Source: Pseudomonadota bacterium (lineage in GTDB: Bacteria > Pseudomonadota > Alphaproteobacteria > Sphingomonadales > Sphingomonadaceae). From it: a DNA stretch of 6,205 nt. The notes under the pieces were generated by a model that worked only from the letters and a program-made list of their open reading frames with translations, was not told the DNA's origin and searched no databases. Below, piece after piece: positions 1 to 5,822 of this stretch. Both the position numbers and the translations under genes were made by a program. The DNA is taken from the NCBI GenBank assembly GCA_023390675.1, contig JAEWCK010000384.1, positions 1 through 6,205 of the forward strand, given 5' to 3'. Each line of letters begins with the position of its first letter. The first letter of the stretch is position 1.

Positions 1-126
1 CTCCCGCCCGCCTTCGGAATCGAGGCCGAGCCGGCCGGGGAAGAGGAGGCCGAAGCCCCCAGGAAGCCCCGCCGCCGCCGCGCCGCGCGCAACGACGACG
101 AAGTCGAGACGCCTTCGGCCGCTTAA
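1..126 (+). CDS. C-terminal tail of an unidentified protein (5' end outside window)
   Basis: Frame 1 is open from the first base to a TAA at 124-126 and gives the last 41 residues of a protein. The tail starts LPAFGIEAEP, runs through an acidic stretch (GEEEAEAP), then a basic cluster (RKPRRRRAAR), and ends NDDEVETPSAA. This is a low-complexity, charged, probably disordered extension. Sphingomonads place such Arg-rich tails on many nucleic-acid-binding proteins (helicases, pseudouridine synthases, RNases), so an RNA/DNA-binding protein is a reasonable guess. No domain is visible, so I name no family. The stop lies 40 nt before a terminator-like hairpin at 166-198, which fits the end of a transcription unit. 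The frame is supported by high-GC codon use and by the clean stop followed by non-coding sequence. Confidence 0.7.
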   Translation, partial: LPPAFGIEAEPAGEEEAEAPRKPRRRRAARNDDEVETPSAA

Positions 127-131
127 CCAAT

Positions 132-149
132 TGCGGGACTGGTCCCGTA
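132..149 (+). other. Small inverted repeat just after the upstream stop codon
   Basis: CGGGA (134-138) and TCCCG (143-147) pair around CTGG. The stem can extend by a G-T and a T-A pair to 132-149. No T-run follows, so it is not an intrinsic terminator on its own. It may protect the 3' end of the upstream mRNA or have no role. Confidence 0.3.
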
Positions 150-165
150 CCGACAACATGCTAGC

Positions 166-198
166 ATCCTCCCCGGTCAGGCGATCGGGGAGGATTTT
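166..198 (+). terminator. 13-bp hairpin plus TTTT: terminator-like, overlapping the next gene's RBS
   Basis: ATCCTCCCCG (166-175) is the exact reverse complement of CGGGGAGGAT (186-195). The stem continues inward with G176-T185 (wobble), T177-A184 and C178-G183, giving 13 bp closed by the 4-nt loop AGGC (179-182). T195-T198 follow at once. This is the form of a Rho-independent terminator, with a short U-tract, and it lies 40 nt after the upstream stop. The right arm also contains GGGGAGGA, the Shine-Dalgarno of the DUF4139 gene starting at 200. Any transcript running through it would therefore have that site base-paired. Structure is seen directly; the dual role is inferred. Confidence 0.6.
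187..194 (+). promoter_or_regulatory. Shine-Dalgarno GGGGAGGA for the first DUF4139 gene
   Basis: A near-perfect purine-rich site lies 5 nt before the ATG at 200. It favours that start over the in-frame ATG at 158 and TTG at 131, neither of which has a clear site. The whole site is within the right arm of the 166-195 hairpin. Confidence 0.75.
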
Positions 199-199
199 C

Positions 200-1678
200 A
201 TGCGCTGGACGGCTCTGTTTCTCCTCGCGGCCCCCGCATCGGCCTTCGCCCAGACCGCTTCCGAACCGACCGCGCAGGGCGATGTTTCGGTCACGATCTA
301 CAACAACGATCTCGCGCTCGTGCAGGACACGCGCACGCTGACGCTGCCCGATGGCCGCACGCGGCAGGAATTCCCCGACGTCTCGGCCGCGATCCGCCCC
401 GAGACGGTGACGCTCTCGGGCGGCGGGATCGGCGTGGTCGAGCAGAATTTCGATTACGACCTGCTCACGCCAGAAAAGCTGATGGAGAAGGCGGTCGGCC
501 GCACGGTCACTTTGGTCCGCACCGATCCGGTCACCAAGGCCGAGACGCGCGAGGAAGCCCGCGTGCTCGCCAACAACAACGGCACGATCCTCCAGATCGG
601 CAACCGCATCGAAGTCCTCGATCGCTCGCAGGGGCGCGTGATCTTCCCCTCGCTCCCGCCCAATCTGCGCGCGCGGCCGACGCTTTCGGTGACGCTCGAC
701 AGCGCGCGCGCCGGATCGCGCCCGGTGACGCTCTCCTATCTCTCGCGCCGGATGGGCTGGAAGGCCGATTATGTCGCCTTGTTCGACGAAGCCGCGGGCA
801 AGATCGACGTCCAGGGCTGGATCACGCTCAACAACCAGACCGGCACCGGCTTCGCCAATGCGCGCACCCTTCTGGTCGCGGGCACGGTCGCGACGCAGGA
901 CGGCAACGCCAACAACCAATACCGCCCCACGCCCCGCGCAGTGCGCGGCAACCGGCCGGGCACCGAGACTGCCAATCGCGAGCAACTGGGCGACTTCTAC
1001 GTCTATCCGCTCAAGGAACGCACGACGATCGCCAACGCCCAGCAGAAGCAGGTCAGCTTTTTGGACGTGAGCGGCGCCGCCGCGGCCAAGGCGTATGCGT
1101 ATCGCAACGACTGGATGCAGAGCGCCGATCCCGCCGAGAGCGCCGACACGGTGCTGCGCTTCTCCTCGTCGCGCGAGGGCGGGCTGGGCGATGCGCTGCC
1201 CGCGGGCGTGGTGCGCGTCTATATGCGCGACGCGCGCGGCCAGCCGCAGTTCGTCGGCGAGAGCCGGCTGCCGCATACCCCCGGTGGATCGAGCATCGCG
1301 CTCAAGACCGGCGAGGCGTTCGACGTCAAGGTCCAGCCCAGGGTCGTCAAGCGCGAGGAGATCGACAGCGGCGAATGGCAAAGCACCGTCCGTTACCGGA
1401 TCACCAGCCCCGGCCAGTCGCCGACGCTCGTCGAGGTCGAGCGGCAGAAGACCTATTGGCGCACCACGATGGAATATCGCGTCACCAATGCGCGTCCCGC
1501 GCCGGTGGTGGTCGAAGTGAGCCAGGCCGGGCTCGACGACTATTATTGGCACGACACGCGCGTTTCGAGCGAAAGCATCAAGGGCGAGCAATTGAACGCC
1601 GACGAGCGGCTGTGGCGCGTGACCGTCCCCGCAAACGGCGAGGTCACCCTCACCGCCGTCTTCGACACGCGGTACTGA
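200..1678 (+). CDS. Exported DUF4139 domain-containing protein, first of a tandem pair
   Basis: 492 residues. I chose the ATG at 200 because of GGGGAGGA 5 nt upstream and because it opens directly on a signal peptide: MRW, a hydrophobic core at residues 4-13, and probable cleavage after AFA at residue 17. Longer in-frame starts (TTG 131, ATG 158) would put a long basic stretch before the signal. The N-terminal part (about 27-140, from VSVTIYNNDLALVQ) resembles the DUF4140-like beta-rich domain. From about 157 (RARPTLSV, then LSYLSRRMGWKADY at 178-191) to the C-terminus (VPANGEVTLTAVF) is the DUF4139 domain. There are no cysteines and no other membrane segment, so a soluble periplasmic or outer-membrane-associated protein is likely. 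Family members include MuiA-like 'mucoidy inhibitor' proteins, but no biochemical activity is established that I can assign here. It is co-directional with its paralogue 10 nt downstream and probably co-transcribed. Confidence 0.9.
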   Translation: MRWTALFLLAAPASAFAQTASEPTAQGDVSVTIYNNDLALVQDTRTLTLPDGRTRQEFPDVSAAIRPETVTLSGGGIGVVEQNFDYDLLTPEKLMEKAVGRTVTLVRTDPVTKAETREEARVLANNNGTILQIGNRIEVLDRSQGRVIFPSLPPNLRARPTLSVTLDSARAGSRPVTLSYLSRRMGWKADYVALFDEAAGKIDVQGWITLNNQTGTGFANARTLLVAGTVATQDGNANNQYRPTPRAVRGNRPGTETANREQLGDFYVYPLKERTTIANAQQKQVSFLDVSGAAAAKAYAYRNDWMQSADPAESADTVLRFSSSREGGLGDALPAGVVRVYMRDARGQPQFVGESRLPHTPGGSSIALKTGEAFDVKVQPRVVKREEIDSGEWQSTVRYRITSPGQSPTLVEVERQKTYWRTTMEYRVTNARPAPVVVEVSQAGLDDYYWHDTRVSSESIKGEQLNADERLWRVTVPANGEVTLTAVFDTRY

Positions 1679-1680
1679 GG
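1677..1680 (+). promoter_or_regulatory. Weak Shine-Dalgarno (GAGG) overlapping the preceding stop codon
   Basis: GAGG at 1677-1680 shares bases with the TGA (1676-1678) of the first DUF4139 gene and lies 8 nt before the GTG at 1689. The arrangement suggests reinitiation or translational coupling between the two genes. Confidence 0.45.
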
Positions 1681-1688
1681 CTCCACCG

Positions 1689-3182
1689 GTGCGGCCGATC
1701 CGCGCCTTGCTGCTTCTGGCTGCGCTGCTGTTCGCTGATGCGGCGGCGGCGCAGAGCGTCACGTCGCCCGGGCCCGACAGCGTCGGAGTCACCATCTATC
1801 GCGACCCCGATCGGGAGGACGCGATGGAGCTGGACTGGCTCGACGGCTATGCGCTGATCACCGAGCAGCGCCGCATCTCGATCCCCGCGGGCGTCTCGGT
1901 GATCCGCTTCGAAGGCGTCGCCGAGGGAATGCTCCCCGAAAGCGCGATCGTGACCGGGCTGCCTGCAGGGGTGCGCGAGAAGAATCTCGACGCCGATCTG
2001 CTCAGCCCGCGCAGCCTCTATGCGCATGGCCTGGGTCGCCGGGTGACGCTCCGCCGCACGCTTGATGGCAAGACCGTCGAGGAGTCGGCGACGATCCGCT
2101 CGGGCCCCGACGGCGCCGCGATCGTCGAGACGCGCGAGGGCTTCCTCGCCGCCAATTGCGGCAATTCGACCGACAGCCTCGTCTACGATTCGGTGCCCCC
2201 CGGCCTTTCGGCAAAGCCGACGCTTTCGGTGCAGACCGAGTCGGCGGAAGCGCACCAGGTCACCGTCACGCTCTCCTATCTCGCCTCGGGGTTCGATTGG
2301 GACGCCAACTATGTCGCGACGATGCGCCCCGGCGGGAAGCGCGCCGACCTGTTCGCCTGGGTGACGCTGGCGAGCGGCGATTCGACCAGCTTCGTCGATG
2401 CCGCGGCGGCAGTCGTCGCGGGCAAGCCCAATCGCGAGGACGACGATTCGGGAATCCGCCCTTCCGCGGGACCGATCGTCTTTCGCTGCTTCTTCGTGCC
2501 GCTCGCCCGGCCGGCGGTCGAGACGATCGTGGCGGAAGATATCGGGGCGCTCCCCTCCGCTTCGGAAGGCGACATTGTCGTCACCGGTTATCGCGCATCG
2601 ATGAAGAGCGCGTCGCCAGTGATGGTCGTCCAGGAGGATCTCGGCGACCTGAAGCTCTATCGCGTGCCGCACCAGACCACGGTCGCGGCGCAGAGCCAGA
2701 AGCAGGTCGCGATGCTCGACAGGAAGTCGGTGCCGGTCGAGATCCTCTATCGCGCGCGCGATCTGTGGGACGAGCCGCGCCCGGCGGTGATCGTGCTGCG
2801 CGCTGAGAACCGCAAGGAAAAGGGACTCGGCGTGCCGCTGCCCGCGGGGGCGGTGGCGGTGTTCGAGCCGCACGACGGCCAGCCGGTGCTGGTCGGCGAG
2901 GGGACGCTCGCGGATCGCGCGGTCAACGAAGACGCCGAAGTCGAAGTCGCCTTGTCGACTCAGGTCTTCGTCCAGCAGGAGCAGCGGAGGGACGAGCACC
3001 ACCCCGGCGACCTTGTCGTCACCAACGCCAATCCGCACGCGATCCGCTTCGAAGCCTCGGGCGAGATGAAGGGCAGCTGGACCGGCGCCAGGGCGCGGCG
3101 GACGACGCGGCAGGGGCGCAAGCTCTGGGTGATCGACGTTCCCGCCAACGGCACGGTGCGTTTCCGCTACGACCGCATCTAG
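1689..3182 (+). CDS. Exported DUF4139-family protein, second of the tandem pair, with a TonB-receptor-like motif
   Basis: 497 residues from a GTG start. The start is supported by an immediate signal peptide (MRPIRALLLLAALLF, probable cleavage after AAAA at residue 21) and GAGG 8 nt upstream. It is a diverged paralogue of the preceding gene. Matching blocks in the same order include VGVTIYRD near the N-terminus, AKPTLSV (175-181), LSYLASGFDWDANYV (195-209), QTTVAAQSQKQVAMLD, GLGVPLPAGAVAVF and the C-terminal VPANGTVRF. At DNA level CCGACGCTTTCGGTG and ACGCTCTCCTATCTC recur in both genes with the same 51-nt offset (677/728 and 2217/2268). Unlike its partner it has two cysteines (157 and 267), a possible disulfide. 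The variable linker holds DIVVTGYRASMKSA at 295-308, which looks like the plug start of a TonB-dependent receptor. Periplasmic location is inferred; function is unknown. Its TAG overlaps the stop of the opposite-strand gene in CTAG (3179-3182). Confidence 0.88.
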   Translation: MRPIRALLLLAALLFADAAAAQSVTSPGPDSVGVTIYRDPDREDAMELDWLDGYALITEQRRISIPAGVSVIRFEGVAEGMLPESAIVTGLPAGVREKNLDADLLSPRSLYAHGLGRRVTLRRTLDGKTVEESATIRSGPDGAAIVETREGFLAANCGNSTDSLVYDSVPPGLSAKPTLSVQTESAEAHQVTVTLSYLASGFDWDANYVATMRPGGKRADLFAWVTLASGDSTSFVDAAAAVVAGKPNREDDDSGIRPSAGPIVFRCFFVPLARPAVETIVAEDIGALPSASEGDIVVTGYRASMKSASPVMVVQEDLGDLKLYRVPHQTTVAAQSQKQVAMLDRKSVPVEILYRARDLWDEPRPAVIVLRAENRKEKGLGVPLPAGAVAVFEPHDGQPVLVGEGTLADRAVNEDAEVEVALSTQVFVQQEQRRDEHHPGDLVVTNANPHAIRFEASGEMKGSWTGARARRTTRQGRKLWVIDVPANGTVRFRYDRI

Positions 3183-3478
3183 TCGAGGTCGATCTCGTCC
3201 TTGAGCGGATCGAACACCTCCTCGTCGCGCCGCGCGCCCGAGCTCAGGAACATCAGCCCCATCAGCGCCGCGCCGAGCATCACCGTCGCGAAAGTGCCGA
3301 GCGCAGTGGCGATCACGACATGCACGTCGAGCCAGCCCAGCCACCAGCGCAGCACCAGCACCGCGACGATCGCGGCGGCCAGTCCGATCAGCGCCATCCA
3401 GCGCAGGATCCGCCGGTAGCGCGCCCAGGCGAAGGCGGCATAAGCGGGGTCGTCGAGGCTGTGCCGGGGCTGATCCAT
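3179..3478 (-). CDS. Small two-helix inner-membrane protein of unknown function
   Basis: 99 residues from an ATG at 3478-3476 (MDQPRHSLDD). An ATG at 3559 would lengthen it by 27 residues into the divergent CBS gene, and that extension is polar and unlike the rest, so I prefer 3478. No clear Shine-Dalgarno precedes it. The cytoplasmic N-terminus (DDPAYAAFAWARYRRILRW) is followed by two hydrophobic helices, roughly residues 26-46 and 53-77. The C-terminus is acidic (RRDEEVFDPLKDEIDLD). With an Arg-rich stretch before helix 1 and RR after helix 2, both ends probably face the cytoplasm. I recognise no characterised family; it looks like a conserved sphingomonad hypothetical. Its stop overlaps that of the DUF4139 gene tail-to-tail, and it diverges from the CBS gene across 65 bp. 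Confidence 0.75.
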   Translation of the reverse strand: MDQPRHSLDDPAYAAFAWARYRRILRWMALIGLAAAIVAVLVLRWWLGWLDVHVVIATALGTFATVMLGAALMGLMFLSSGARRDEEVFDPLKDEIDLD

Positions 3479-3543
3479 GCTTTTGCAATTGGGCTCGATT
3501 CGTGGAAGACTCAATCGCCTGAACCCGAATGAGGAGACGTGCG
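3479..3543. promoter_or_regulatory. 65-bp divergent intergenic region between the membrane-protein and CBS genes
   Basis: This gap must hold the start signals for both divergent genes if each has its own promoter. It is less GC-rich than its surroundings (TTTTGCAATT at 3481-3490, GACTCAATCG near 3508-3517). On + a TTGCAA at 3483 could be a -35 but no convincing -10 follows. On - TTGAGT then 17 nt then CAATTG is equally weak. GAGGAG at 3531-3536, 7 nt before the ATG at 3544, is the clear ribosome binding site of the CBS gene. Confidence 0.4.
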
Positions 3544-3972
3544 ATGACGATCGCGGCAATCCTGGGGGGCAAGGGGCGCGAAGTGGTGTCGGTCGAGCCG
3601 GGGCGCACCGTCGCCGAAGCGGTGGCGCTGCTGGCGGCCCGGCGCATCGGCGCGGTGCCGGTGATCGAAGGCGGCCGGGTGCTCGGCATCTTTTCCGAAC
3701 GCGACGTGATCTACGGGCTCGAGCGCGAAGGTCATGCGGCGCTCGACCGGCGCGTGTCCGAAGTGATGACAGCGCCCGCGGTCACCGTTGGTCCCGACGA
3801 ATCGGTGCTCGGCGCGCTCGCCCTGATGACCAGGCGCCGCATCCGGCACTTGCCCGTGGTCGAGGCCGGCCAGTGCATCGGTCTCGTCTCGATCGGCGAT
3901 CTGGTGAAGTACCGGATCGACCGCATCGAATCCGAAGCCGAGGCGATGCGCGCCTATATCCAGGCGGTCTAG
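3544..3972 (+). CDS. Two-CBS-domain protein (stand-alone Bateman module)
   Basis: 142 residues from the ATG at 3544. GAGGAG 7 nt upstream decides this start; the in-frame ATG at 3529 overlaps that site. CBS domain 1 spans about residues 12-62 (TVAEAVALLAARRIGAVPV, then GIFSERD at 48-54). CBS domain 2 spans about 72-125 (VSEVMTAPAVTV, IRHLPVV, then GLVSIGD at 113-119). Both repeats keep the G-x-x-S-x-x-D pattern whose Asp commonly contacts the ribose of an adenosine ligand, so AMP/ATP or a related nucleotide is a plausible effector. There is no attached enzyme, transporter or DNA-binding domain, and a short C-terminal helix (about 122-142) follows. Such proteins are cytoplasmic, often dimeric energy sensors; the partner is not evident here. 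It ends tail-to-tail with the flippase gene, their stops overlapping in CTAG (3969-3972). Confidence 0.92.
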   Translation: MTIAAILGGKGREVVSVEPGRTVAEAVALLAARRIGAVPVIEGGRVLGIFSERDVIYGLEREGHAALDRRVSEVMTAPAVTVGPDESVLGALALMTRRRIRHLPVVEAGQCIGLVSIGDLVKYRIDRIESEAEAMRAYIQAV

Positions 3973-5441
3973 CGGTTCCGGATCGTCGCGATCACGTCGT
4001 CCAATGTGTCGCGCGCGAAGATCGTCAGCCACGCGCCGTAGATCGCCGCGCCGCTGCAGGCGAGGAAGCCGAGCCGCCCGGCCGAGGGCATCGCCGGCAG
4101 CATCCGATCGATCAGCGACACGGCGAGCGCCATCGCCACCGAGGCGAGCGCCGGCGGCGCGATCGAGTCGACCAGCTGCTTCACGCGCACGCCGATCACT
4201 GGCAGCGTCCGCCACGTCGTGATCGCAAGATAGAGCGGATAGACCGCGAACCACGCCGCGACGAACCCCATCAGCCCCCCTTGCACGCCGATCAGGAAGG
4301 CGAGCGGCAGCAGCACCGCCCCCGTCGCCGAGTTCTTCGCGCTGATTCCCGGCCGGCCGCACGCATCGCAGGCGGGCGCATAGAGCACCTGCAGCGTCAT
4401 CATCGGCATCGCGAGCGCGAGCCAGTGGACCACCGGCGCCGCTTCGATCCATTTGGGCCCGAGCACGGTCTCGACCAGCGGATGCGCAGTCGCGGCCAGC
4501 CCCAGATAGAAGGGCATCGCCACCACCATGATCAGCCGCACCGATTTGAGGAAGGCGGCGGTCACCGCGGCCCGGTCCTCCTTCATCCGCGCATAGGCCG
4601 AGAAGGCGACTTCGTTCAAAGGCGGCACGAACTTCGAGACGAAGATCTGCGTCAGGAACAGGCTGGTCGTGTAGATGCCGAGCGTATGCGGATCGAATAC
4701 GCGTCCGCCGATGAAGACGTCGGCCTGGCTCTGCGCGAACCAGAAGATCTGCCCCGTCGCCATCACCCCGCCATAGCGCGCGATGTCGCCCGCGCCGCGA
4801 AAGTCGAAGCTCGGCAGCATCCACGAGCGCGCTGCGATCGTCATGCCCAGTGCGCGCACCCCGAACAGTGCGATCGGCGCCGCGACCAGCGTCCACACGC
4901 CCATCCCGCCGAGCGCCCCGCCCAGCGCCATGCCTGCGCCCGCGAGCGCGGAGAGGAAATTGACCCAGGCCTGGCGGCGGAAATCCATCGCCCGGCTGAG
5001 CAGTGCCTGGGGAAGCGCGATGAAGGGAGTCATGAAATAGAGGATCGACTGGACGCGCAGCAGGTCGGCGACCAGCGGCTGGCGGTAATAGGCCGCGGCG
5101 AGCGGCGCCATCAGCAGCTGCACCGCGCCCAGGCCGAAATTGAGCAGGATCAGCATCCCGAAAAGCTGGCGCTGCGCGTGCCGCCCGGCATCGGCGCGCT
5201 GGATCAGCGCGCTCGCGAGCCCGTAGCCGTTGAGCATGTTCAGGAGGACGAGGACCACCTGCGTCATCGCGAACAGGCCGTAATCGCTGGGGCTGAGGAT
5301 CCGAATCACCAGGAAGGTCGAGACCCAGGCGAGGATCTGCCCGAAAATCTGCGTCCCCGAACGCCAGATCACGGCGCTGCGCACCTGATTGCGCAGTGAT
5401 TCGGCGCCCTGATTCGGCGATTCGGCGGTGGTTCCGGTCAC
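3969..5441 (-). CDS. Polysaccharide/lipopolysaccharide flippase (Wzx-like, PST/MOP superfamily)
   Basis: 490 residues. It probably moves lipid-linked oligosaccharide across the inner membrane for exopolysaccharide or O-antigen assembly. The N-terminal block is characteristic of the Polysacc_synt_3-type family: residues 15-59 read SLRNQVRSAVIWRSGTQIF, then TFLVIRILSPSDYGLFAM. About 12-14 hydrophobic helices follow to the end, with short basic loops and no soluble domain. Length matches the family (roughly 450-500). I place the start at GTG 5441-5439, with AGAAGG 5 nt upstream. The frame is open to an ATG at 5576, but that extension has atypical composition and overlaps the rrn -35/-10 elements and UP-like tract. 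An intermediate GTG at 5483 has a poorer ribosome site. It stands alone here, with no glycosyltransferases beside it, so its substrate cannot be named. It diverges from the rRNA operon. Confidence 0.88.
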   Translation of the reverse strand: MTGTTAESPNQGAESLRNQVRSAVIWRSGTQIFGQILAWVSTFLVIRILSPSDYGLFAMTQVVLVLLNMLNGYGLASALIQRADAGRHAQRQLFGMLILLNFGLGAVQLLMAPLAAAYYRQPLVADLLRVQSILYFMTPFIALPQALLSRAMDFRRQAWVNFLSALAGAGMALGGALGGMGVWTLVAAPIALFGVRALGMTIAARSWMLPSFDFRGAGDIARYGGVMATGQIFWFAQSQADVFIGGRVFDPHTLGIYTTSLFLTQIFVSKFVPPLNEVAFSAYARMKEDRAAVTAAFLKSVRLIMVVAMPFYLGLAATAHPLVETVLGPKWIEAAPVVHWLALAMPMMTLQVLYAPACDACGRPGISAKNSATGAVLLPLAFLIGVQGGLMGFVAAWFAVYPLYLAITTWRTLPVIGVRVKQLVDSIAPPALASVAMALAVSLIDRMLPAMPSAGRLGFLACSGAAIYGAWLTIFARDTLDDVIATIRNR

Positions 5442-5511
5442 CGGGGCCTTCTGCCGGATACCTATTGAGATCGTGTAAAGCACGGTTTTCTGCGGGTTTC
5501 CGGCTCTGTTT

Positions 5512-5540
5512 CGAAAAAAAGACAGAAAATTACAGATCGT
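5512..5540 (+). promoter_or_regulatory. AT-rich UP-like element upstream of the rrn promoter
   Basis: The A/T-rich stretch contains CGAAAAAAAGACAGAAAATTA and stands out against a very GC-rich background. It lies directly upstream of the -35 at 5543, where the RNA polymerase alpha C-terminal domain binds at strong rRNA promoters. CAGAAAATTA at 5523-5532 matches a run I recall from the E. coli rrnB P1 UP element. Its role is inferred from position and composition. Confidence 0.5.
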
Positions 5541-5542
5541 TG

Positions 5543-5571
5543 TTGACGGCCCGGAACCCCACCCATATATG
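5543..5571 (+). promoter_or_regulatory. Probable rRNA operon promoter (-35 TTGACG, 17-nt spacer, -10 TATATG)
   Basis: TTGACG at 5543-5548 and TATATG at 5566-5571 are separated by exactly 17 nt. The following CCCACTCACC is a GC-rich discriminator of the kind linked to stringent control of rRNA promoters. Transcription would start near A5579, giving a leader of about 300 nt before 16S. Position, spacing and the UP-like tract upstream all agree; no start site is measured. Confidence 0.7.
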
Positions 5572-5639
5572 CCCACTCACCGCAGCGACGGGCCACACGG
5601 AACGGCGACGCGGTCACCAAAAACCAGGCGCACAGGTCG

Positions 5640-5655
5640 CCCCGAGAAAAAGGGG
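5640..5655 (+). promoter_or_regulatory. boxB-like hairpin in the rRNA leader
   Basis: CCCC (5640-5643) and GGGG (5652-5655) enclose the 8-nt purine loop GAGAAAAA. It lies 24 nt before boxA, the boxB-then-boxA order known from E. coli rrn leaders. The stem is short, so confidence is moderate. Confidence 0.4.
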
Positions 5656-5678
5656 TAGGCAAGGGCGTCGGTCTTTTG

Positions 5679-5690
5679 CGCTCTTTGACA
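5679..5690 (+). promoter_or_regulatory. boxA antitermination element in the rRNA leader
   Basis: CGCTCTTTGACA matches the bacterial boxA consensus TGCTCTTTAACA at 10 of 12 positions. In rRNA leaders boxA RNA binds NusB with S10 (NusE) and makes RNA polymerase resistant to Rho-dependent termination. Its place about 100 nt after the promoter and 190 nt before 16S is as expected. Confidence 0.75.
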
Positions 5691-5732
5691 TTGTGATTTC
5701 GATGAAGGGACATGTGGGCGGCGGCCCCGGGA

Positions 5733-5753
5733 CCAACGGCTTCAAGGCGTTGG
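5733..5753 (+). other. Leader hairpin with a loop complementary to a downstream segment
   Basis: CCAACG (5733-5738) pairs perfectly with CGTTGG (5748-5753) around the loop GCTTCAAGG (5739-5747). Seven loop bases, TTCAAGG (5741-5747), are the exact reverse complement of CCTTGAA at 5826-5832, so a pseudoknot or an alternative fold is possible. Confidence 0.45.
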
Positions 5754-5772
5754 GATCTCGGTAAAGCTAAGT

Positions 5773-5822
5773 CGCTCTACAATGTCCTACACGTTTCCAT
5801 ACGTGAGATTTTGTGCAGAGCG
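5773..5822 (+). other. Long imperfect hairpin in the rRNA leader
   Basis: CGCTCT (5773-5778) pairs with AGAGCG (5817-5822). ACAA (5779-5782) pairs with TTGT (5811-5814) after a 2-nt bulge. After an internal loop, CACGT (5790-5794) pairs with ACGTG (5801-5805) around TTCCAT. It is probably a structured part of the pre-16S leader or an RNase III substrate; the sequence shows the pairing only. Confidence 0.5.

Noticed and set aside
131..199. TTG at 131 or ATG at 158 as the start of the first DUF4139 protein
   Set aside because: Neither has a Shine-Dalgarno. The ATG at 200 has a strong one and opens directly on a canonical signal peptide.
161..1795. 544-codon open frame on the - strand opposite the first DUF4139 gene
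   Set aside because: Composition is Arg/Ala/Gly/Asp-rich with no domain, and it mirrors a well-supported + strand gene. Long antisense frames are expected at this GC content because stop codons are rare.
1650..3689. 679-codon open frame on the - strand across the second DUF4139 gene and the CBS start
   Set aside because: It crosses several genes on both strands, is low-complexity and Arg/His-rich, and has no recognisable family; it is a GC-driven shadow.
3981..3993. Inverted repeat GATCG-TCG-CGATC near the CBS/flippase junction, considered as a terminator
   Set aside because: It has only a 5-bp stem, lies inside the flippase coding sequence and has no T-run on either strand; GATC-rich palindromes are frequent in this composition.
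3511..4896. 461-codon open frame on the - strand overlapping the CBS gene and the flippase in another frame
   Set aside because: It is a shadow of the flippase frame with Arg/Asp/Ala-rich composition and no hydrophobic helices or motifs.
3477..5399. 640-codon open frame on the + strand across the CBS gene and opposite the flippase
   Set aside because: It begins in the divergent promoter region, runs in another frame of the CBS gene, and its translation is RRR/HR/DR-rich low complexity. The - strand frame encodes an unmistakable multi-helix flippase.
5396..5764. Open frames on both strands across the rrn promoter and leader (5396-5764 on +, 5462-5713 on -)
   Set aside because: They coincide with the promoter, boxA and leader structures, have no ribosome sites and resemble nothing; this is non-coding control DNA.
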